In this document: positions 1 to 9,484 of the stretch, piece by piece | Position numbering within the stretch: position 1 is the stretch's first letter | How the letters are laid out: each line of letters starts with the position of its first letter | Notes under the pieces: generated by a model | What the model was told of the DNA's origin: nothing | Databases searched by the model: none | Seen by the model: the letters and a program-made list of their open reading frames with translations, nothing else | Position numbers and translations under genes: made by a program | Source of the DNA: Bacillus sp. SKDU12 | GTDB taxonomy: Bacteria; Bacillota; Bacilli; Bacillales; Bacillaceae | NCBI RefSeq assembly: GCF_010093085.1 | Contig: NZ_MSRC01000015.1 | Location: 1-55,313 of the forward strand | Direction: 5' to 3' | Length of the DNA stretch: 55,313 nt

Positions 1-20
1 TTGAGCTGGGTTTTTTGTTT
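1..20 (+). terminator. Possible right half of a truncated terminator
   Basis: The window opens with GAGCTGGG followed by six T residues, which looks like the distal arm and T-run of an intrinsic terminator whose left arm lies before the window. In B. subtilis the gene upstream of csfB is a 5S rRNA, so this could be the rRNA operon terminator. That is inference only. Confidence 0.35.
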
Positions 21-110
21 ATCCAAAGTCGTTGAAATCAAATAAATACAAACACCGATAGCTTATATAGCCCATATACTGATTCCAAGTTTCGAAAAGA
101 TCTAAATAGT

Positions 111-140
111 GTATACAATATCTGGTTTAAGGGAAGGCTA
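111..140 (+). promoter_or_regulatory. Forespore (sigma-F/sigma-G type) promoter of csfB
   Basis: GTATA (111-115) is followed after exactly 15 bases by GGGAAGGCTA (131-140), which fits the sigma-F consensus (GTATA, then GGnrAnAnTW) at nearly every position. csfB is known to be transcribed in the forespore, and the promoter lies just upstream of its ribosome binding site. Confidence 0.75.
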
Positions 141-160
141 ATTGTACGGAGGTGGGGATA

Positions 161-355
161 ATGGACGTAACTGTTAAACCTAATCATACATGTGTGATTT
201 GTGATCAAGAGAAAAATAGAGGCATTCATCTTTATAAAAAATTCATATGCTTAGATTGTGAGAGAAAAGTAATTTCTACATCAACATCTGACCCTGACTA
301 TGCCTTTTATGTAAAAAAGCTAAAGAGCATTCATACACCGCCATTATATTCTTAG
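161..355 (+). CDS. csfB: Anti-sigma factor CsfB (Gin)
   Basis: This 64-residue protein has two CxxC pairs (in HTCVICDQ and FICLDCE), the zinc finger of Gin. In B. subtilis Gin binds sigma-G, and also sigma-E, to prevent premature or misplaced activity during sporulation. The ATG at 161 is chosen because GGAGGTG (148-154) sits six bases upstream. The in-frame GTG at 152 lies inside that ribosome binding site and is rejected. A forespore promoter precedes the gene and a terminator overlaps its stop codon, so it is monocistronic. Confidence 0.93.
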   Translation: MDVTVKPNHTCVICDQEKNRGIHLYKKFICLDCERKVISTSTSDPDYAFYVKKLKSIHTPPLYS

Positions 356-376
356 ACCTGAAAAGGTCTTTTTTTA
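354..376 (+). terminator. Intrinsic terminator of csfB
   Basis: AGACCT (354-359) and AGGTCT (364-369) form a short hairpin followed by a run of T (369-375). The left arm overlaps the csfB stop codon. Confidence 0.8.
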
Positions 377-412
377 TATGTTTTCATAAGGAATATGGTA
401 AGGAAAAGAAGA

Positions 413-438
413 TGAAACTTGTTTAGGAATTGAACGTA
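413..438 (+). promoter_or_regulatory. Sigma-W promoter of xpaC-yaaN
   Basis: TGAAAC (413-418), 16 bases, then CGTA (435-438) is an exact match to the sigma-W consensus TGAAAC-N16-CGTA. It lies about 50 bases before xpaC. My recollection is that xpaC and yaaN belong to the B. subtilis sigma-W (envelope and antibiotic stress) regulon, which agrees. A weaker overlapping sigma-A candidate is TTGTTT (419-424) with GATAAT (442-447). Confidence 0.8.
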
Positions 439-487
439 GGAGATAATAATATTAAAACTGAGTATATACACAGGAGTCGATTTTCTC

Positions 488-1102
488 ATGCAGAAATTTC
501 TTCACTATTTAATATGGAGTTTTACAAGCAGTTCGGCTTTTGTTTTTATAGGGGTATTGAGCTTTTTCGGTTTAAATCAGTCGTTTTTCATGTCTTTGGT
601 TTATGGGCTTGCTTCAGGAGCAACGGTATATACAGCCGGCATTTGGAATACCAGACGGTTATTTCTTAAAAGGCATGCACTGACAGGAAGAGAATATGCT
701 TACATTAAGAAAAATCTCGAGGAAGCAAGGCAGAAAATCATTCGTCTTCGGAAAGCTTTGTTTCAGGCAAAAAGCATAGAAATGTTCAAACAAAATGCAG
801 AAATGCTGAGATTAATCAGAAGGATTTATATCCTCACCAAAAAAGAGCCAAAGCGTTTTTATCAGGCCGAGCGTTTTTTTTATCAAACTCTCGATTCGGT
901 CGTTGAATTGTCAGAGAAGTATGCCTTCCTATCATCCCATCCGAAAAAAAGCAAAGAACTATCGATGTCGCTGAGTGAGGCTCGTATTACGCTTGCTGAA
1001 TTAACTAAGCGTTTAGAGGAAGACTTAACTCAAGCTATGGGTAATGAAATTAATGAATTGAACTTTGAATTGGATGCAGTAAAGCATTCATTAAAGAAAT
1101 AA
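488..1102 (+). CDS. xpaC: XpaC family membrane protein
   Basis: The 204-residue length equals that of B. subtilis XpaC. The N-terminal ~55 residues hold two hydrophobic stretches (around 10-30 and 34-52) with a short loop, likely a membrane anchor. The remainder is a charged, helical, Lys/Glu-rich cytoplasmic part. XpaC was named for an effect on hydrolysis of a chromogenic phosphate (X-Phos), but its biochemical role is unclear. AGGAG (472-476) precedes the ATG. It is followed after 18 bases by yaaN, and both lie behind the sigma-W promoter, suggesting an envelope-stress function with a TelA-like partner. Confidence 0.9.
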   Translation: MQKFLHYLIWSFTSSSAFVFIGVLSFFGLNQSFFMSLVYGLASGATVYTAGIWNTRRLFLKRHALTGREYAYIKKNLEEARQKIIRLRKALFQAKSIEMFKQNAEMLRLIRRIYILTKKEPKRFYQAERFFYQTLDSVVELSEKYAFLSSHPKKSKELSMSLSEARITLAELTKRLEEDLTQAMGNEINELNFELDAVKHSLKK

Positions 1103-1120
1103 CGGAAGAGGGGACGAGCG

Positions 1121-2284
1121 ATGAACCGAGATCAAAGCGATCTTCATATAGATGATTTATTGGCTGACCCTTTTGGTGATATAGAGATACCCAGGGCGGG
1201 GGCTGTAAAAGAAGAGAAGAAGCAAGTACGTCTTGTTGATGTTCTTCCTGAGGACAACAAGGAAAAAGCCATTCAGCTTGCTGGACAGATTGATCATAAA
1301 AGTATGCAAAGTATTGTTTTATATGGTTCGCAAGCTCAGTCTAAATTGTTAAATTTCTCTCATACGATGATTGATCATGTTCAAAAGAAGGATGTCGGTG
1401 AGATCGGGGAAATTCTTGGAGAGCTGATGAAAAAGCTTGATCAGATAAACCCCGATGAGCTGCATTCTAAGAAAAAGGGTTTTTTGGCACGCGTGTTTGG
1501 AAGAGTAGCGAATTCTCTTCAGGAGGTGCTGTCTAAATATCAAAAGACCAGTGTGCAGATAGACAGAATCAGCTTGAAGCTGGAGCATGCCAAAAATGCT
1601 TTAATCAGTGATAATAAGCTATTAGAGCAATTATATGAAAAAAACAAAGAGTATTTCGAAGCGCTGAATATATATATTGCTGCAGGAGAACTGAAACTAG
1701 AGGAATTGAAAACAAAAACGATTCCTGAACTGAAGCAGCAGGCCGAATCAAGTGAACATAACCAAATGGCCGTTCAAGAAGTGAACGATCTGGTTCAATT
1801 TGCTGATCGTTTAGATAAAAGGGTGCACGATTTGCTGCTGAGCAGGCAAATTACCATTCAAAGCGCTCCGCAAATCAGGCTGATTCAGAATACAAACCAA
1901 GCATTAGCTGAAAAAATCCAGTCATCTATTGTGACAGCGATTCCGCTTTGGAAAAACCAAGTGGCGATTGCGCTAACGCTTTTAAGGCAACGCAATGCAG
2001 TGGATGCACAACAGAAAGTATCTGATACCACCAACGAGCTATTATTGAAAAATGCGGAGCTTTTGAAAACCAATACAATTGAGACAGTGCGGGCAAATGA
2101 ACGAGGTCTCGTTGATATCGATACGTTAAAAAAGGTGCAGGAAAGCTTAATCAGCACGCTCGAAGAAACGCTGACCATACAAGAAGAAGGCCGAATCAAA
2201 CGCCGTCAGGCAGAAGAAGAGCTTATGGCAATGGAAGGCGATCTGAAGCAGAAACTGCTCACCATAAAGGATAGTTACCAGTAA
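1121..2284 (+). CDS. yaaN: TelA/KlaA-like toxic anion resistance family protein YaaN
   Basis: This 387-residue, largely alpha-helical protein is rich in Glu, Lys and Gln and has long coiled-coil stretches, as in the TelA family (tellurite resistance of plasmid RK2; phage and colicin resistance). There is no signal peptide or membrane segment. It follows xpaC by 18 bases and shares its sigma-W promoter. XpaC plus TelA pairs are widespread, and an envelope-stress role is more likely than tellurite resistance as such. AGAGGGG lies seven bases before the ATG. No terminator is visible after the gene. Confidence 0.9.
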   Translation: MNRDQSDLHIDDLLADPFGDIEIPRAGAVKEEKKQVRLVDVLPEDNKEKAIQLAGQIDHKSMQSIVLYGSQAQSKLLNFSHTMIDHVQKKDVGEIGEILGELMKKLDQINPDELHSKKKGFLARVFGRVANSLQEVLSKYQKTSVQIDRISLKLEHAKNALISDNKLLEQLYEKNKEYFEALNIYIAAGELKLEELKTKTIPELKQQAESSEHNQMAVQEVNDLVQFADRLDKRVHDLLLSRQITIQSAPQIRLIQNTNQALAEKIQSSIVTAIPLWKNQVAIALTLLRQRNAVDAQQKVSDTTNELLLKNAELLKTNTIETVRANERGLVDIDTLKKVQESLISTLEETLTIQEEGRIKRRQAEEELMAMEGDLKQKLLTIKDSYQ

Positions 2285-2314
2285 GTCGCGCTTTAAGTTC
2301 TGTCAGATGCACGA

Positions 2315-2320
2315 TATAAT
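2315..2320 (+). promoter_or_regulatory. Candidate sigma-A -10 element before yaaO
   Basis: A perfect TATAAT lies 35 bases before the yaaO start. The sequence 17 bases upstream (TTTAAG, 2292-2297) is a poor -35 element, so this is tentative. Confidence 0.4.
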
Positions 2321-2354
2321 AAAGGTAAGAAGCCACATTCAAAGGATTGTTTTC

Positions 2355-3797
2355 ATGAACACACCTTTATATAAAGCATTGATTCAACACGCGAAAAGAA
2401 ATTCTCATTCATTTCATGTTCCGGGACATCACAATGGAGATGTCTTTTTTGATGACGCTAAGTCGATATTTGATCCACTTCTCACCATTGATGTTACTGA
2501 ACTGGCAGGATTGGATGATCTCCATCATCCTTCAGGGGTGATTAAAGAAGCCCAAGAGCTTGTCAGTCAATTATATGGATCAGCGGACAGTTTTTTTCTG
2601 GTGAATGGAACGACTGTAGGAAACTTAGCGATGATTTTATCTGTTTGTGAACAGGGTGAAACAATCCTGGTTCAAAGAAACTGTCATAAATCTGTATTTC
2701 ATGCTGTTGATTTGGCTGGAGCAGAGCCGGTTTATCTCACACCTGACATTGATAAAGCGATGCACGTGCCTACGCATGTTCCGCTTGATACTATTAAAAA
2801 AGCCTTGGCAGCTTATCCAGATGCAAAAGGCTTAGTGCTGACCAATCCGACGTATTACGGACATAGTGCTGATTTGACTGAAATCATTTCAGAGGCTCAT
2901 CATTATGGGATCCCTGTTTTGGTGGATGAAGCGCACGGGGCCCATTTTGTTTTAGGGAAGCCTTTTCCGGTCTCAGCTTTAGAAATGGGAGCAGATATTG
3001 TTGTTCAGTCGGCTCACAAAACGCTGCCTGCCATGACGATGGGCTCTTATTTGCATCTTAACAGCAGTTGCAGAATTGAACGGAATCTGGTGGCAGAGTA
3101 TTTAAATCGATTACAGAGCAGCAGCCCGTCTTATCCTATTATGGCTTCCTTAGACATTGCCCGCGCTTATATACAGCATATTATAGAAGAACAAAAGCTT
3201 TCTGACATTCTGAGACGAATACAATCACTTAAACAAACGTTTGATTCACTTTTACATGTTGAAGCTGTAAAACCGGACGACCCGCGGATGATAATGGATC
3301 CGCTGAAACTCTGTATTCGATCAAAACGTGGACATTCTGGGTATACGCTGCAAAACATACTAGAGCGTGTCAACGTATTCACTGAGCTTGCTGATGAAAA
3401 TCAAGTGCTGCTCGTTCTTCCGCTGGGAGGAAAACGTGGCATTAATATTGAAACGATAAAAAGCATTGATGAAGAGATTGAAAAAACACCTCCGGATCGG
3501 ATGTTTACTTCTGCAGAATGGAGTGCGCAGCCTGTTACTGTCTTACCATTTCGAAAAAAGGTTTTACAAACGTTTAAGAAAGAATATGTGGACTTTGACG
3601 CAGCAGCAGGCCGGGTGAACGCAGAGGATATCATTCCTTATCCCCCGGGTATCCCGTTGATTATGGCGGGTGAAAGAATAACGGCAGAAAGTGTGCAAAA
3701 GCTCAGCCGCTTGATCAGCATGAAAACGCATGTTCAAGGGAATATGAAAATCAAACAGAAACAATTACTTGTTTATATAGAAGAGGAGAAATCATGA
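2355..3797 (+). CDS. yaaO: PLP-dependent Orn/Lys/Arg decarboxylase family protein YaaO
   Basis: The 480-residue protein has the fold-type I decarboxylase pattern: HVPGHHNG near the N-terminus, VDEAHGAHF around residues 190-198, and SAHKTLPAM with Lys222 as the expected pyridoxal phosphate Schiff-base lysine. B. subtilis has arginine decarboxylase SpeA as a paralogue; the substrate of YaaO is not known to me. An in-frame ATG at 2307 has no ribosome binding site and lies before the TATAAT. AAAGGA at 2341 favours the ATG at 2355. Its last four bases overlap tmk (ATGA), so the two are translationally coupled. Confidence 0.88.
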   Translation: MNTPLYKALIQHAKRNSHSFHVPGHHNGDVFFDDAKSIFDPLLTIDVTELAGLDDLHHPSGVIKEAQELVSQLYGSADSFFLVNGTTVGNLAMILSVCEQGETILVQRNCHKSVFHAVDLAGAEPVYLTPDIDKAMHVPTHVPLDTIKKALAAYPDAKGLVLTNPTYYGHSADLTEIISEAHHYGIPVLVDEAHGAHFVLGKPFPVSALEMGADIVVQSAHKTLPAMTMGSYLHLNSSCRIERNLVAEYLNRLQSSSPSYPIMASLDIARAYIQHIIEEQKLSDILRRIQSLKQTFDSLLHVEAVKPDDPRMIMDPLKLCIRSKRGHSGYTLQNILERVNVFTELADENQVLLVLPLGGKRGINIETIKSIDEEIEKTPPDRMFTSAEWSAQPVTVLPFRKKVLQTFKKEYVDFDAAAGRVNAEDIIPYPPGIPLIMAGERITAESVQKLSRLISMKTHVQGNMKIKQKQLLVYIEEEKS

Positions 3798-4432
3798 GCG
3801 GTTTATTTATTACATTCGAAGGCCCAGAAGGTGCGGGAAAAACGACTGTTCTCCAGGAAATCAAAAACATATTGGCAGCAGAGGGTCTTCAAGTTACGGC
3901 AACCCGAGAGCCAGGCGGTATAGATATTGCTGAACAAATTCGAAAGGTTATTCTGAATGAGAACAACACATTAATGGACCCAAAAACAGAAGCTCTCTTA
4001 TATGCGGCTGCAAGGCGCCAGCATTTAGTCGAAAAAGTAAAACCAGCCTTAGAACAGGGGCAAGTTGTTCTTTGTGACAGATTCATAGACAGTTCGCTTG
4101 CATACCAAGGATACGCAAGAGGGCTTGGGATTGATGAGGTTTTGTCAATTAATGAGTTTGCCATCGGAGATTTGATGCCCCATGTAACGATTTATTTTTC
4201 AATTGATCCGGAAGAAGGGCTGAAACGTATTTACGCAAATGGCTCACGGGAAAAAAATAGGCTCGATTTAGAAAAATTAGACTTCCATTCAAAGGTACAG
4301 GAAGGGTATCAAGAGCTGATGAAGCGGTTCCCAAAAAGATTTCACTCGGTTGATGCCAGCCAATCCAAAGACATAGTTGTTCATAATGTCCTAAAAGTGG
4401 TCAATGAAGCGTTGAAAAAAATTCAATTGTGA
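3794..4432 (+). CDS. tmk: Thymidylate kinase
   Basis: This enzyme phosphorylates dTMP to dTDP with ATP, an essential step for dTTP supply. The P-loop GPEGAGKT is at residues 10-17, the DR motif in [13 protein letters not shown] near residue 95, and the lid region holds REKNRLD. The 212-residue length is normal for the family. The ATG overlaps the yaaO stop, with AGAGGAG six bases upstream. It heads a group that includes the DNA polymerase delta-prime subunit gene. Confidence 0.97.
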   Translation: MSGLFITFEGPEGAGKTTVLQEIKNILAAEGLQVTATREPGGIDIAEQIRKVILNENNTLMDPKTEALLYAAARRQHLVEKVKPALEQGQVVLCDRFIDSSLAYQGYARGLGIDEVLSINEFAIGDLMPHVTIYFSIDPEEGLKRIYANGSREKNRLDLEKLDFHSKVQEGYQELMKRFPKRFHSVDASQSKDIVVHNVLKVVNEALKKIQL

Positions 4433-4457
4433 CCAGTTTCCCAATAATTGATATAAT
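4427..4457 (+). promoter_or_regulatory. Sigma-A promoter (extended -10) before darA
   Basis: An extended -10 element, TGATATAAT (4449-4457), lies 50 bases before darA. The -35 region is TTGTGA/GTGACC (4427-4434) at 17-19 bases spacing. It would give darA and the following genes a promoter separate from yaaO-tmk. Confidence 0.6.
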
Positions 4458-4491
4458 AATGTAAACGAGATCATTGTTGTTTCCAATCTAA

Positions 4492-4836
<345 letters not shown>

Positions 4837-4848
4837 GGATTTGAAACT

Positions 4849-5289
4849 GTGAAAATTAATAAAGATATACGTACATTTATAGATAATAAACAGCTTCCTG
4901 CTGTGAAAACGTCTGAGACCACAGCGTCGTTTAAATCGTCAATGGAACATCAAAGCAGCAAATTGAAATTTGATCAGCTTACAAGGCTGTTATCGGACAT
5001 AGAAGCGTTTGGAAAAAGACTGACAAAATCTCGGAATTTTAAGGACTTAGCGAGATTTAAAGGACTTGTGAAACGGTTTGTGAAGGAAGCTGTAGACAGC
5101 GGTCTTTCACATGAAACGTCGCAAACTTTTGACCTGTATGGAAACAGCAAAACACTGGGGCTTGTTAAAGAAATAGATGACAAATTGCTACAGCTTACCG
5201 AAGATATGATGGATCAGGAAAAACCGGCAATTAATTTGCTGGAGCGTATTGGCGAAATAAAAGGTTTATTGATTAACCTTTACACATAG
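4849..5289 (+). CDS. yaaR: YaaR, DUF327 family protein
   Basis: This is a 146-residue helical, charged cytoplasmic protein of the conserved DUF327 family, of unknown function. The start is GTG with AAGGA (4835-4839) overlapping the darA stop codon. There is no catalytic motif that I can recognise. Conserved linkage with tmk, darA and holB is the only functional hint. Confidence 0.88.
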   Translation: MKINKDIRTFIDNKQLPAVKTSETTASFKSSMEHQSSKLKFDQLTRLLSDIEAFGKRLTKSRNFKDLARFKGLVKRFVKEAVDSGLSHETSQTFDLYGNSKTLGLVKEIDDKLLQLTEDMMDQEKPAINLLERIGEIKGLLINLYT

Positions 5290-5300
5290 AGAGTGATACA

Positions 5301-6290
5301 ATGGCAATATCCTGGAAGGAAATGAATGAGCTTCAACCAAGAGTGATGAAGCTTCTATATAATAGTATTGAGAAGGACAGACTATCACACGCGTATTTGT
5401 TTGAGGGGAAAAAAGGGACAGGTAAGCTTGATGCCGCGCTGCTTCTTGCGAAAAGTTTTTTTTGCCTGGAGGACGGCGCGGAGCCTTGTGAGCGCTGCCG
5501 AAATTGCAAACGGATAGAGTCGGGGAACCATCCTGATCTCCATCTTGTTCAGCCTGATGGTTTATCGATTAAAAAGGCGCAAATTCAAGCGTTGCAAGAG
5601 GAGTTTTCTAAGACAGGGCTTGAATCGCATAAAAAGCTGTATATCATTTCGCATGCAGATCAAATGACAGCAAATGCGGCGAACAGCCTGCTGAAATTTT
5701 TAGAAGAACCGAATAAAGATACAATGGCCATCCTCATCACAGAGCAGCCTCAAAGGTTATTGGACACCATCATTTCAAGATGCCAAACCCTTCCTTTCCA
5801 GCCGTTGCAGCCGAAAGCAATTGAAGACAGATTGATCGAACAGGACGTTTCGGCTCATATGGCAAGACTTCTGGCCAACATGACTAACAATGTATCAGAA
5901 GCAGTCGAATTAAGTCGAAATGATGAGTTTGCAGAGTCTAGAGCGAAAGTGATAAAATTATATGAAGTCCTACACCAGCGGAAAGGACATGCTTTTTTCT
6001 TTATTCAAGATCAATGGATGCCCTTTTTCAAAGAAAAAACCCATCAAGAAATGGGTCTTGATATGCTCTTATTGATATATCGCGATGTGTTGTCCATCCA
6101 AATAGGAAATGAAGATAAATTGATTTATCAAGACTTATTCCAATCAATAAAACAGCATGCGCTACAATCAACACAACAAAGCGTTACGAATCAGATACTT
6201 GCTGTTTTAGAAGCAAAGAAACGGCTTCATTCCAATGTGAATGTACAAGGATTAATGGAGCACTTGGTGTTAATGTTGCAGGAGGGATAA
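5301..6290 (+). CDS. holB: DNA polymerase III delta-prime subunit
   Basis: HolB is part of the clamp loader that places the beta clamp on DNA. The 329 residues contain a modified P-loop, GKKGTGK at 36-42, and a zinc-binding cysteine cluster (Cys55, 63, 66, 69). The SRC motif (SRCQTLPF near residue 160) supplies an arginine finger to the neighbouring DnaX subunit. The P-loop lacks the usual Thr/Ser after Lys (Leu here), consistent with delta-prime not hydrolysing ATP. It starts 12 bases after yaaR and ends two bases before ricT. Confidence 0.96.
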   Translation: MAISWKEMNELQPRVMKLLYNSIEKDRLSHAYLFEGKKGTGKLDAALLLAKSFFCLEDGAEPCERCRNCKRIESGNHPDLHLVQPDGLSIKKAQIQALQEEFSKTGLESHKKLYIISHADQMTANAANSLLKFLEEPNKDTMAILITEQPQRLLDTIISRCQTLPFQPLQPKAIEDRLIEQDVSAHMARLLANMTNNVSEAVELSRNDEFAESRAKVIKLYEVLHQRKGHAFFFIQDQWMPFFKEKTHQEMGLDMLLLIYRDVLSIQIGNEDKLIYQDLFQSIKQHALQSTQQSVTNQILAVLEAKKRLHSNVNVQGLMEHLVLMLQEG

Positions 6291-6292
6291 GC

Positions 6293-7120
6293 TTGTACAA
6301 TGTAATTGGTGTCCGCTTTAAGAAAGCGGGTAAAATATATTATTTTGATCCGAATGGATTTCATATAGAACATGACAGCTGCGTAATTGTAGAAACTGTC
6401 AGAGGCGTTGAGTACGGTCAGGTCGTGATTGTAAATAAACAGGTGGATGAGCATGATGTTGTGCTGCCCCTTCGAAAAGTGATACGTGTGGCTGACGAGC
6501 GCGATCTTCTCATCGTAGAAGAAAATAAACAGGAAGCTTTATCAGCATTTGACGTCTGCCAAAAGAAAGTAGTTGAACATGGCTTGGATATGAAGCTGGT
6601 CGACGTTGAATTTACGTTTGACCGCAATAAAGTCATTTTTTACTTCACTGCTGACGGCCGAGTAGACTTTAGAGAGCTTGTAAAGGATTTGGCTTCTATC
6701 TTTAAAACAAGAATTGAACTGCGCCAAATCGGCGTAAGGGATGAAGCAAAAATGCTCGGAGGAATCGGTCCTTGCGGAAGAATGCTTTGCTGTTCAACGT
6801 TCCTTGGAGATTTTGAACCCGTTTCCATTAAAATGGCCAAGGATCAAAACTTGTCTTTAAATCCTACGAAGATTTCAGGTCTTTGCGGACGCTTGATGTG
6901 CTGTCTAAAATATGAGAACGATGAATATGAGACGGCAAAAGAACAGCTCCCGGACATTGGAGAAATGATTACGACAGCAAGCGGTCCTGCAAAAGTCGTT
7001 GGACTTAATATTCTGGAACGGGTGCTTCAGGTGGAACTGATAAACCGTGAAAAAGTGATAGAATATACTTGGGAAGAGCTCTTGGAAGAGGGCGTCGTAT
7101 CCGCACAAACCACAGATTAA
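6293..7120 (+). CDS. ricT: RicT (YaaT), PSP1-domain Fe-S protein
   Basis: This 275-residue PSP1 protein has two cysteine clusters, GPCGRMLCC (Cys161, 166, 167) and GLCGRLMCC (Cys198, 203, 204). In B. subtilis RicT, RicA and RicF form a complex carrying iron-sulfur clusters. That complex promotes RNase Y processing of transcripts and affects sporulation, competence and biofilm formation. The start is TTG at 6293, chosen because AGGAGGG (6280-6286) is six bases upstream. It directly follows the holB stop. Confidence 0.95.
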   Translation: MYNVIGVRFKKAGKIYYFDPNGFHIEHDSCVIVETVRGVEYGQVVIVNKQVDEHDVVLPLRKVIRVADERDLLIVEENKQEALSAFDVCQKKVVEHGLDMKLVDVEFTFDRNKVIFYFTADGRVDFRELVKDLASIFKTRIELRQIGVRDEAKMLGGIGPCGRMLCCSTFLGDFEPVSIKMAKDQNLSLNPTKISGLCGRLMCCLKYENDEYETAKEQLPDIGEMITTASGPAKVVGLNILERVLQVELINREKVIEYTWEELLEEGVVSAQTTD

Positions 7121-7134
7121 CGAGGTGTGGAACC

Positions 7135-7494
7135 TTGGATAAAAAAGAGTTATTTGATACAGTCATTAACTTAGAAGAACAAATTGGCTCACTGTACCGG
7201 CAGCTGGGAGATCTGAAGCAGCATATCGGTGAGATGATTGAGGAAAATCATCATTTACAGCTTGAAAACAAACATTTGCGCAAACGGCTCGACAATACGA
7301 CGGAGCAGATTGAAAAGTTCAAGGCTGATAAAAAAGAATCAAAAACACAGAAGACAGAGCAAACTGATATAGGAGAAGGGTATGATAATCTGGCACGCCT
7401 GTACCAAGAAGGATTTCATATCTGCAATGTCCACTATGGAAGTGTTCGAAAAGAAGATTGTCTTTTCTGTCTGTCCTTCTTAAATAAAAAATAA
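7135..7494 (+). CDS. yabA: Replication initiation control protein YabA
   Basis: YabA binds DnaA and the beta clamp DnaN and limits over-initiation of chromosome replication. The 119-residue protein has an N-terminal leucine-rich coiled coil (residues 1-60). After a charged linker comes a C-terminal zinc domain holding CNVHYG and CLFCLSF. The TTG start at 7135 has GAGGTG seven bases upstream. An upstream in-frame start at 7069 lies inside ricT and lacks a ribosome binding site. Its position next to holB suits a replication role. Confidence 0.95.
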   Translation: MDKKELFDTVINLEEQIGSLYRQLGDLKQHIGEMIEENHHLQLENKHLRKRLDNTTEQIEKFKADKKESKTQKTEQTDIGEGYDNLARLYQEGFHICNVHYGSVRKEDCLFCLSFLNKK

Positions 7495-7496
7495 GG

Positions 7497-7529
7497 AAAA
7501 AGGCTTCCGCATACGACGGGAGCCTTTTT
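7497..7529 (+). terminator. Hairpin terminator between yabA and trmN6
   Basis: AAAAGGCTTCC pairs imperfectly with GGGAGCCTTTTT. The hairpin ends in T residues and lies 25 bases before the next gene, so it may end or attenuate the operon here. I see no strong new promoter before trmN6, which suggests partial read-through. Confidence 0.75.
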
Positions 7530-7553
7530 CAAAGGTGCTGAAAGGATAAGAAG

Positions 7554-8297
7554 ATGGTTTCATTACGTGATGACGAAAGATTAGATTATTTGCTGGCAGA
7601 GGATATGAAAATTATACAAAGCCCAACGGTATTTGCTTTTTCGTTGGACGCTGTGCTTCTGTCCAAATTTGCATACGTTCCAATTCAAAAAGGAAAAATT
7701 GTTGATCTGTGCACTGGCAACGGCATTGTGCCGCTGCTGCTTACTACAAGATCAAAAGCAGATATTCTTGGAGTCGAAATTCAAGAAAGACTTCATGATA
7801 TGGCTGTTCGCAGTGTTGAGTATAATGAACTGCAGGATCAGATTCAGATCATACATGATGATCTGAAAAATATGCCAGAAAAGCTGGGACATAATCGATA
7901 CGATGTTGTCACCTGCAATCCGCCCTATTTTAAAACGCCGAAACAAACTGAACAAAACATGAATGAACACCTCAGAATCGCAAGACATGAAATCCACTGC
8001 ACATTGGAAGATGTCATTTCAGTCAGCAGCAAGTTGCTTAAGCAAGGAGGTAAGGCAGTTCTTGTTCACCGGCCGGGACGTCTTTTGGAGATTTTCGAAC
8101 TGATGAAAGCACATCAAATTGAGCCAAAGCGTGTGCAATTCGTTTATCCGAAACAAGGGAAAGAAGCTAATACCATTCTGGTTGAAGGCATGAAAGGCGG
8201 TCGTCCAGATTTAAAAGTTCTTCCCCCGCTGTTCGTTTATGACGAACAAAATGAATATACAAAAGAGATCAGGACCATTTTATATGGAGACAAATAA
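7554..8297 (+). CDS. trmN6: tRNA(Val) adenine-37 N6-methyltransferase
   Basis: The 247-residue Rossmann-fold methyltransferase has the SAM-binding motif VDLCTGNG (near residue 45) and the catalytic CNPPYF motif (near 122), typical of N6-adenine methylases. The family (E. coli YfiC/TrmN6; B. subtilis YabB) methylates A37 of a tRNA; the substrate here is inferred from homology. AAAGGA lies seven bases before the ATG. The last 14 bases overlap yazA. Confidence 0.9.
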   Translation: MVSLRDDERLDYLLAEDMKIIQSPTVFAFSLDAVLLSKFAYVPIQKGKIVDLCTGNGIVPLLLTTRSKADILGVEIQERLHDMAVRSVEYNELQDQIQIIHDDLKNMPEKLGHNRYDVVTCNPPYFKTPKQTEQNMNEHLRIARHEIHCTLEDVISVSSKLLKQGGKAVLVHRPGRLLEIFELMKAHQIEPKRVQFVYPKQGKEANTILVEGMKGGRPDLKVLPPLFVYDEQNEYTKEIRTILYGDK

Positions 8298-8583
8298 CCA
8301 TTTTTTTTACGTCGTTCAATGTAAGGACAACAGCTGGTATGCCGGGTATACTAACGATTTGCAAAAACGGGTAAAAACACACAATGATGGAAAGGGCGCA
8401 AAGTATACTAAAGTAAGACGTCCGGTTGAATTAATTTTTGCTGAAGCTTTCACTACAAAACGAGAAGCCATGCAGGCAGAATATTATTTCAAGAAACTGA
8501 CTCGAAAGAAAAAAGAGCTTTATATAGAAGAAAAGCGGAACAGCGAGGAGGCTGTATATGTTAAGGCGCCAAAAGAGTTTTAA
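8284..8583 (+). CDS. yazA: GIY-YIG nuclease-like protein YazA
   Basis: This 99-residue protein has the UPF0213 version of the GIY-YIG fold: [16 protein letters not shown] at residues 8-23 is the signature. A helix with an Arg (LQKRV) and a Glu-containing helix (QAEYYFKKL) follow. Its function is unknown, with an endonuclease or structural remnant possible. The ATG at 8284 is used because the preceding in-frame codons lie deep in trmN6. It overlaps trmN6 by 14 bases and rsmI by 26 bases. Confidence 0.9.
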   Translation: METNNHFFYVVQCKDNSWYAGYTNDLQKRVKTHNDGKGAKYTKVRRPVELIFAEAFTTKREAMQAEYYFKKLTRKKKELYIEEKRNSEEAVYVKAPKEF

Positions 8584-9436
8584 TGGAAAGTCGGACATGG
8601 GGATTCTTTATTTGGTCCCAACCCCAATCGGAAATTTAGAGGATATGACATTCCGGGCGATTGAAACGTTGAAATCAGTGGATTCGATTGCTGCGGAAGA
8701 TACGAGACAAACGAAAAAACTTTGCCATGTATATGAAATTGACACACCGCTCGTTAGTTATCACGAACATAATAAAGAAAGCAGCGGGCACAAAATCATT
8801 GAATGGCTGAAATCGGGAAAAAACATCGCTCTTGTCAGTGATGCCGGCTTGCCGACGATTTCCGATCCTGGGGCAGAAATTGTGAAAGACTTTACAGCGA
8901 TAGGCGGTTATGTTGTTCCGCTGCCGGGAGCCAATGCCGCATTAACAGCTTTGATCGCTTCCGGGCTTGTACCACAGCCCTTCTTCTTTTACGGTTTTCT
9001 CAACAGACAGAAAAAAGAAAAGAAGAAGGAACTTGAAGATCTTAAAAAACGGAAGGAAACGATCATTTTTTATGAAGCGCCACACAGATTGAAGGAAACT
9101 TTGTCAGTGATGGCAGAGATATTAGGAGATCGGGAAATTGCTGTTACACGTGAACTGACTAAGAAATATGAAGAATTCATCAGAGGCACGATATCCGAGG
9201 TCATTGAATGGGCAAACGAGGATCAGATACGCGGTGAGTTTTGCCTCGTTGTAGAAGGCAGTAAAAATGAAGAATCAGATGAAGAAGCACAATGGTGGGA
9301 AACTCTCACTGCGAAAGAACATGTCGAGCTTTACATCTCGAAAGGCGCTACTTCTAAAGAAGCCATAAAAAAAGCAGCTGTCGATCGTAATGTTCCAAAA
9401 CGTGAAGTGTACGATGCTTACCATATTCAGCAATAA
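8558..9436 (+). CDS. rsmI: 16S rRNA (cytidine-1402-2'-O)-methyltransferase RsmI
   Basis: The 292-residue tetrapyrrole-methylase-fold enzyme modifies the ribose of C1402 in the 16S rRNA decoding centre. The signature LVPTPIGNLEDMT begins near residue 19. AAEDTRQT, SDAGLPTISDPG and the PLPGANA loop are present. The ATG at 8558 has a strong GAGGAGG six bases upstream. A later ATG (8597) would also leave a complete domain but has no ribosome binding site. Transcription stops at the hairpin shared with abrB. Confidence 0.95.
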   Translation: MLRRQKSFNGKSDMGILYLVPTPIGNLEDMTFRAIETLKSVDSIAAEDTRQTKKLCHVYEIDTPLVSYHEHNKESSGHKIIEWLKSGKNIALVSDAGLPTISDPGAEIVKDFTAIGGYVVPLPGANAALTALIASGLVPQPFFFYGFLNRQKKEKKKELEDLKKRKETIIFYEAPHRLKETLSVMAEILGDREIAVTRELTKKYEEFIRGTISEVIEWANEDQIRGEFCLVVEGSKNEESDEEAQWWETLTAKEHVELYISKGATSKEAIKKAAVDRNVPKREVYDAYHIQQ

Positions 9437-9472
9437 AAAAACGTTCTTGTGTCATAACAAGAACGTTTTTTG
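9435..9472. terminator. Bidirectional terminator between rsmI and abrB
   Basis: AAAAACGTTCTTG (ending 9449) pairs with CAAGAACGTTTTTT (9458-9471). The A-run on one side and T-run on the other make it work in both directions for these convergent genes. Confidence 0.88.
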
Positions 9473-9484
9473 TGCATGAAATGA

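Noticed and set aside
430..669. A 79-codon frame overlapping the start of xpaC
   Set aside because: It lies out of frame with the well supported xpaC gene, and its start is in the sigma-W promoter region without a proper ribosome binding site.
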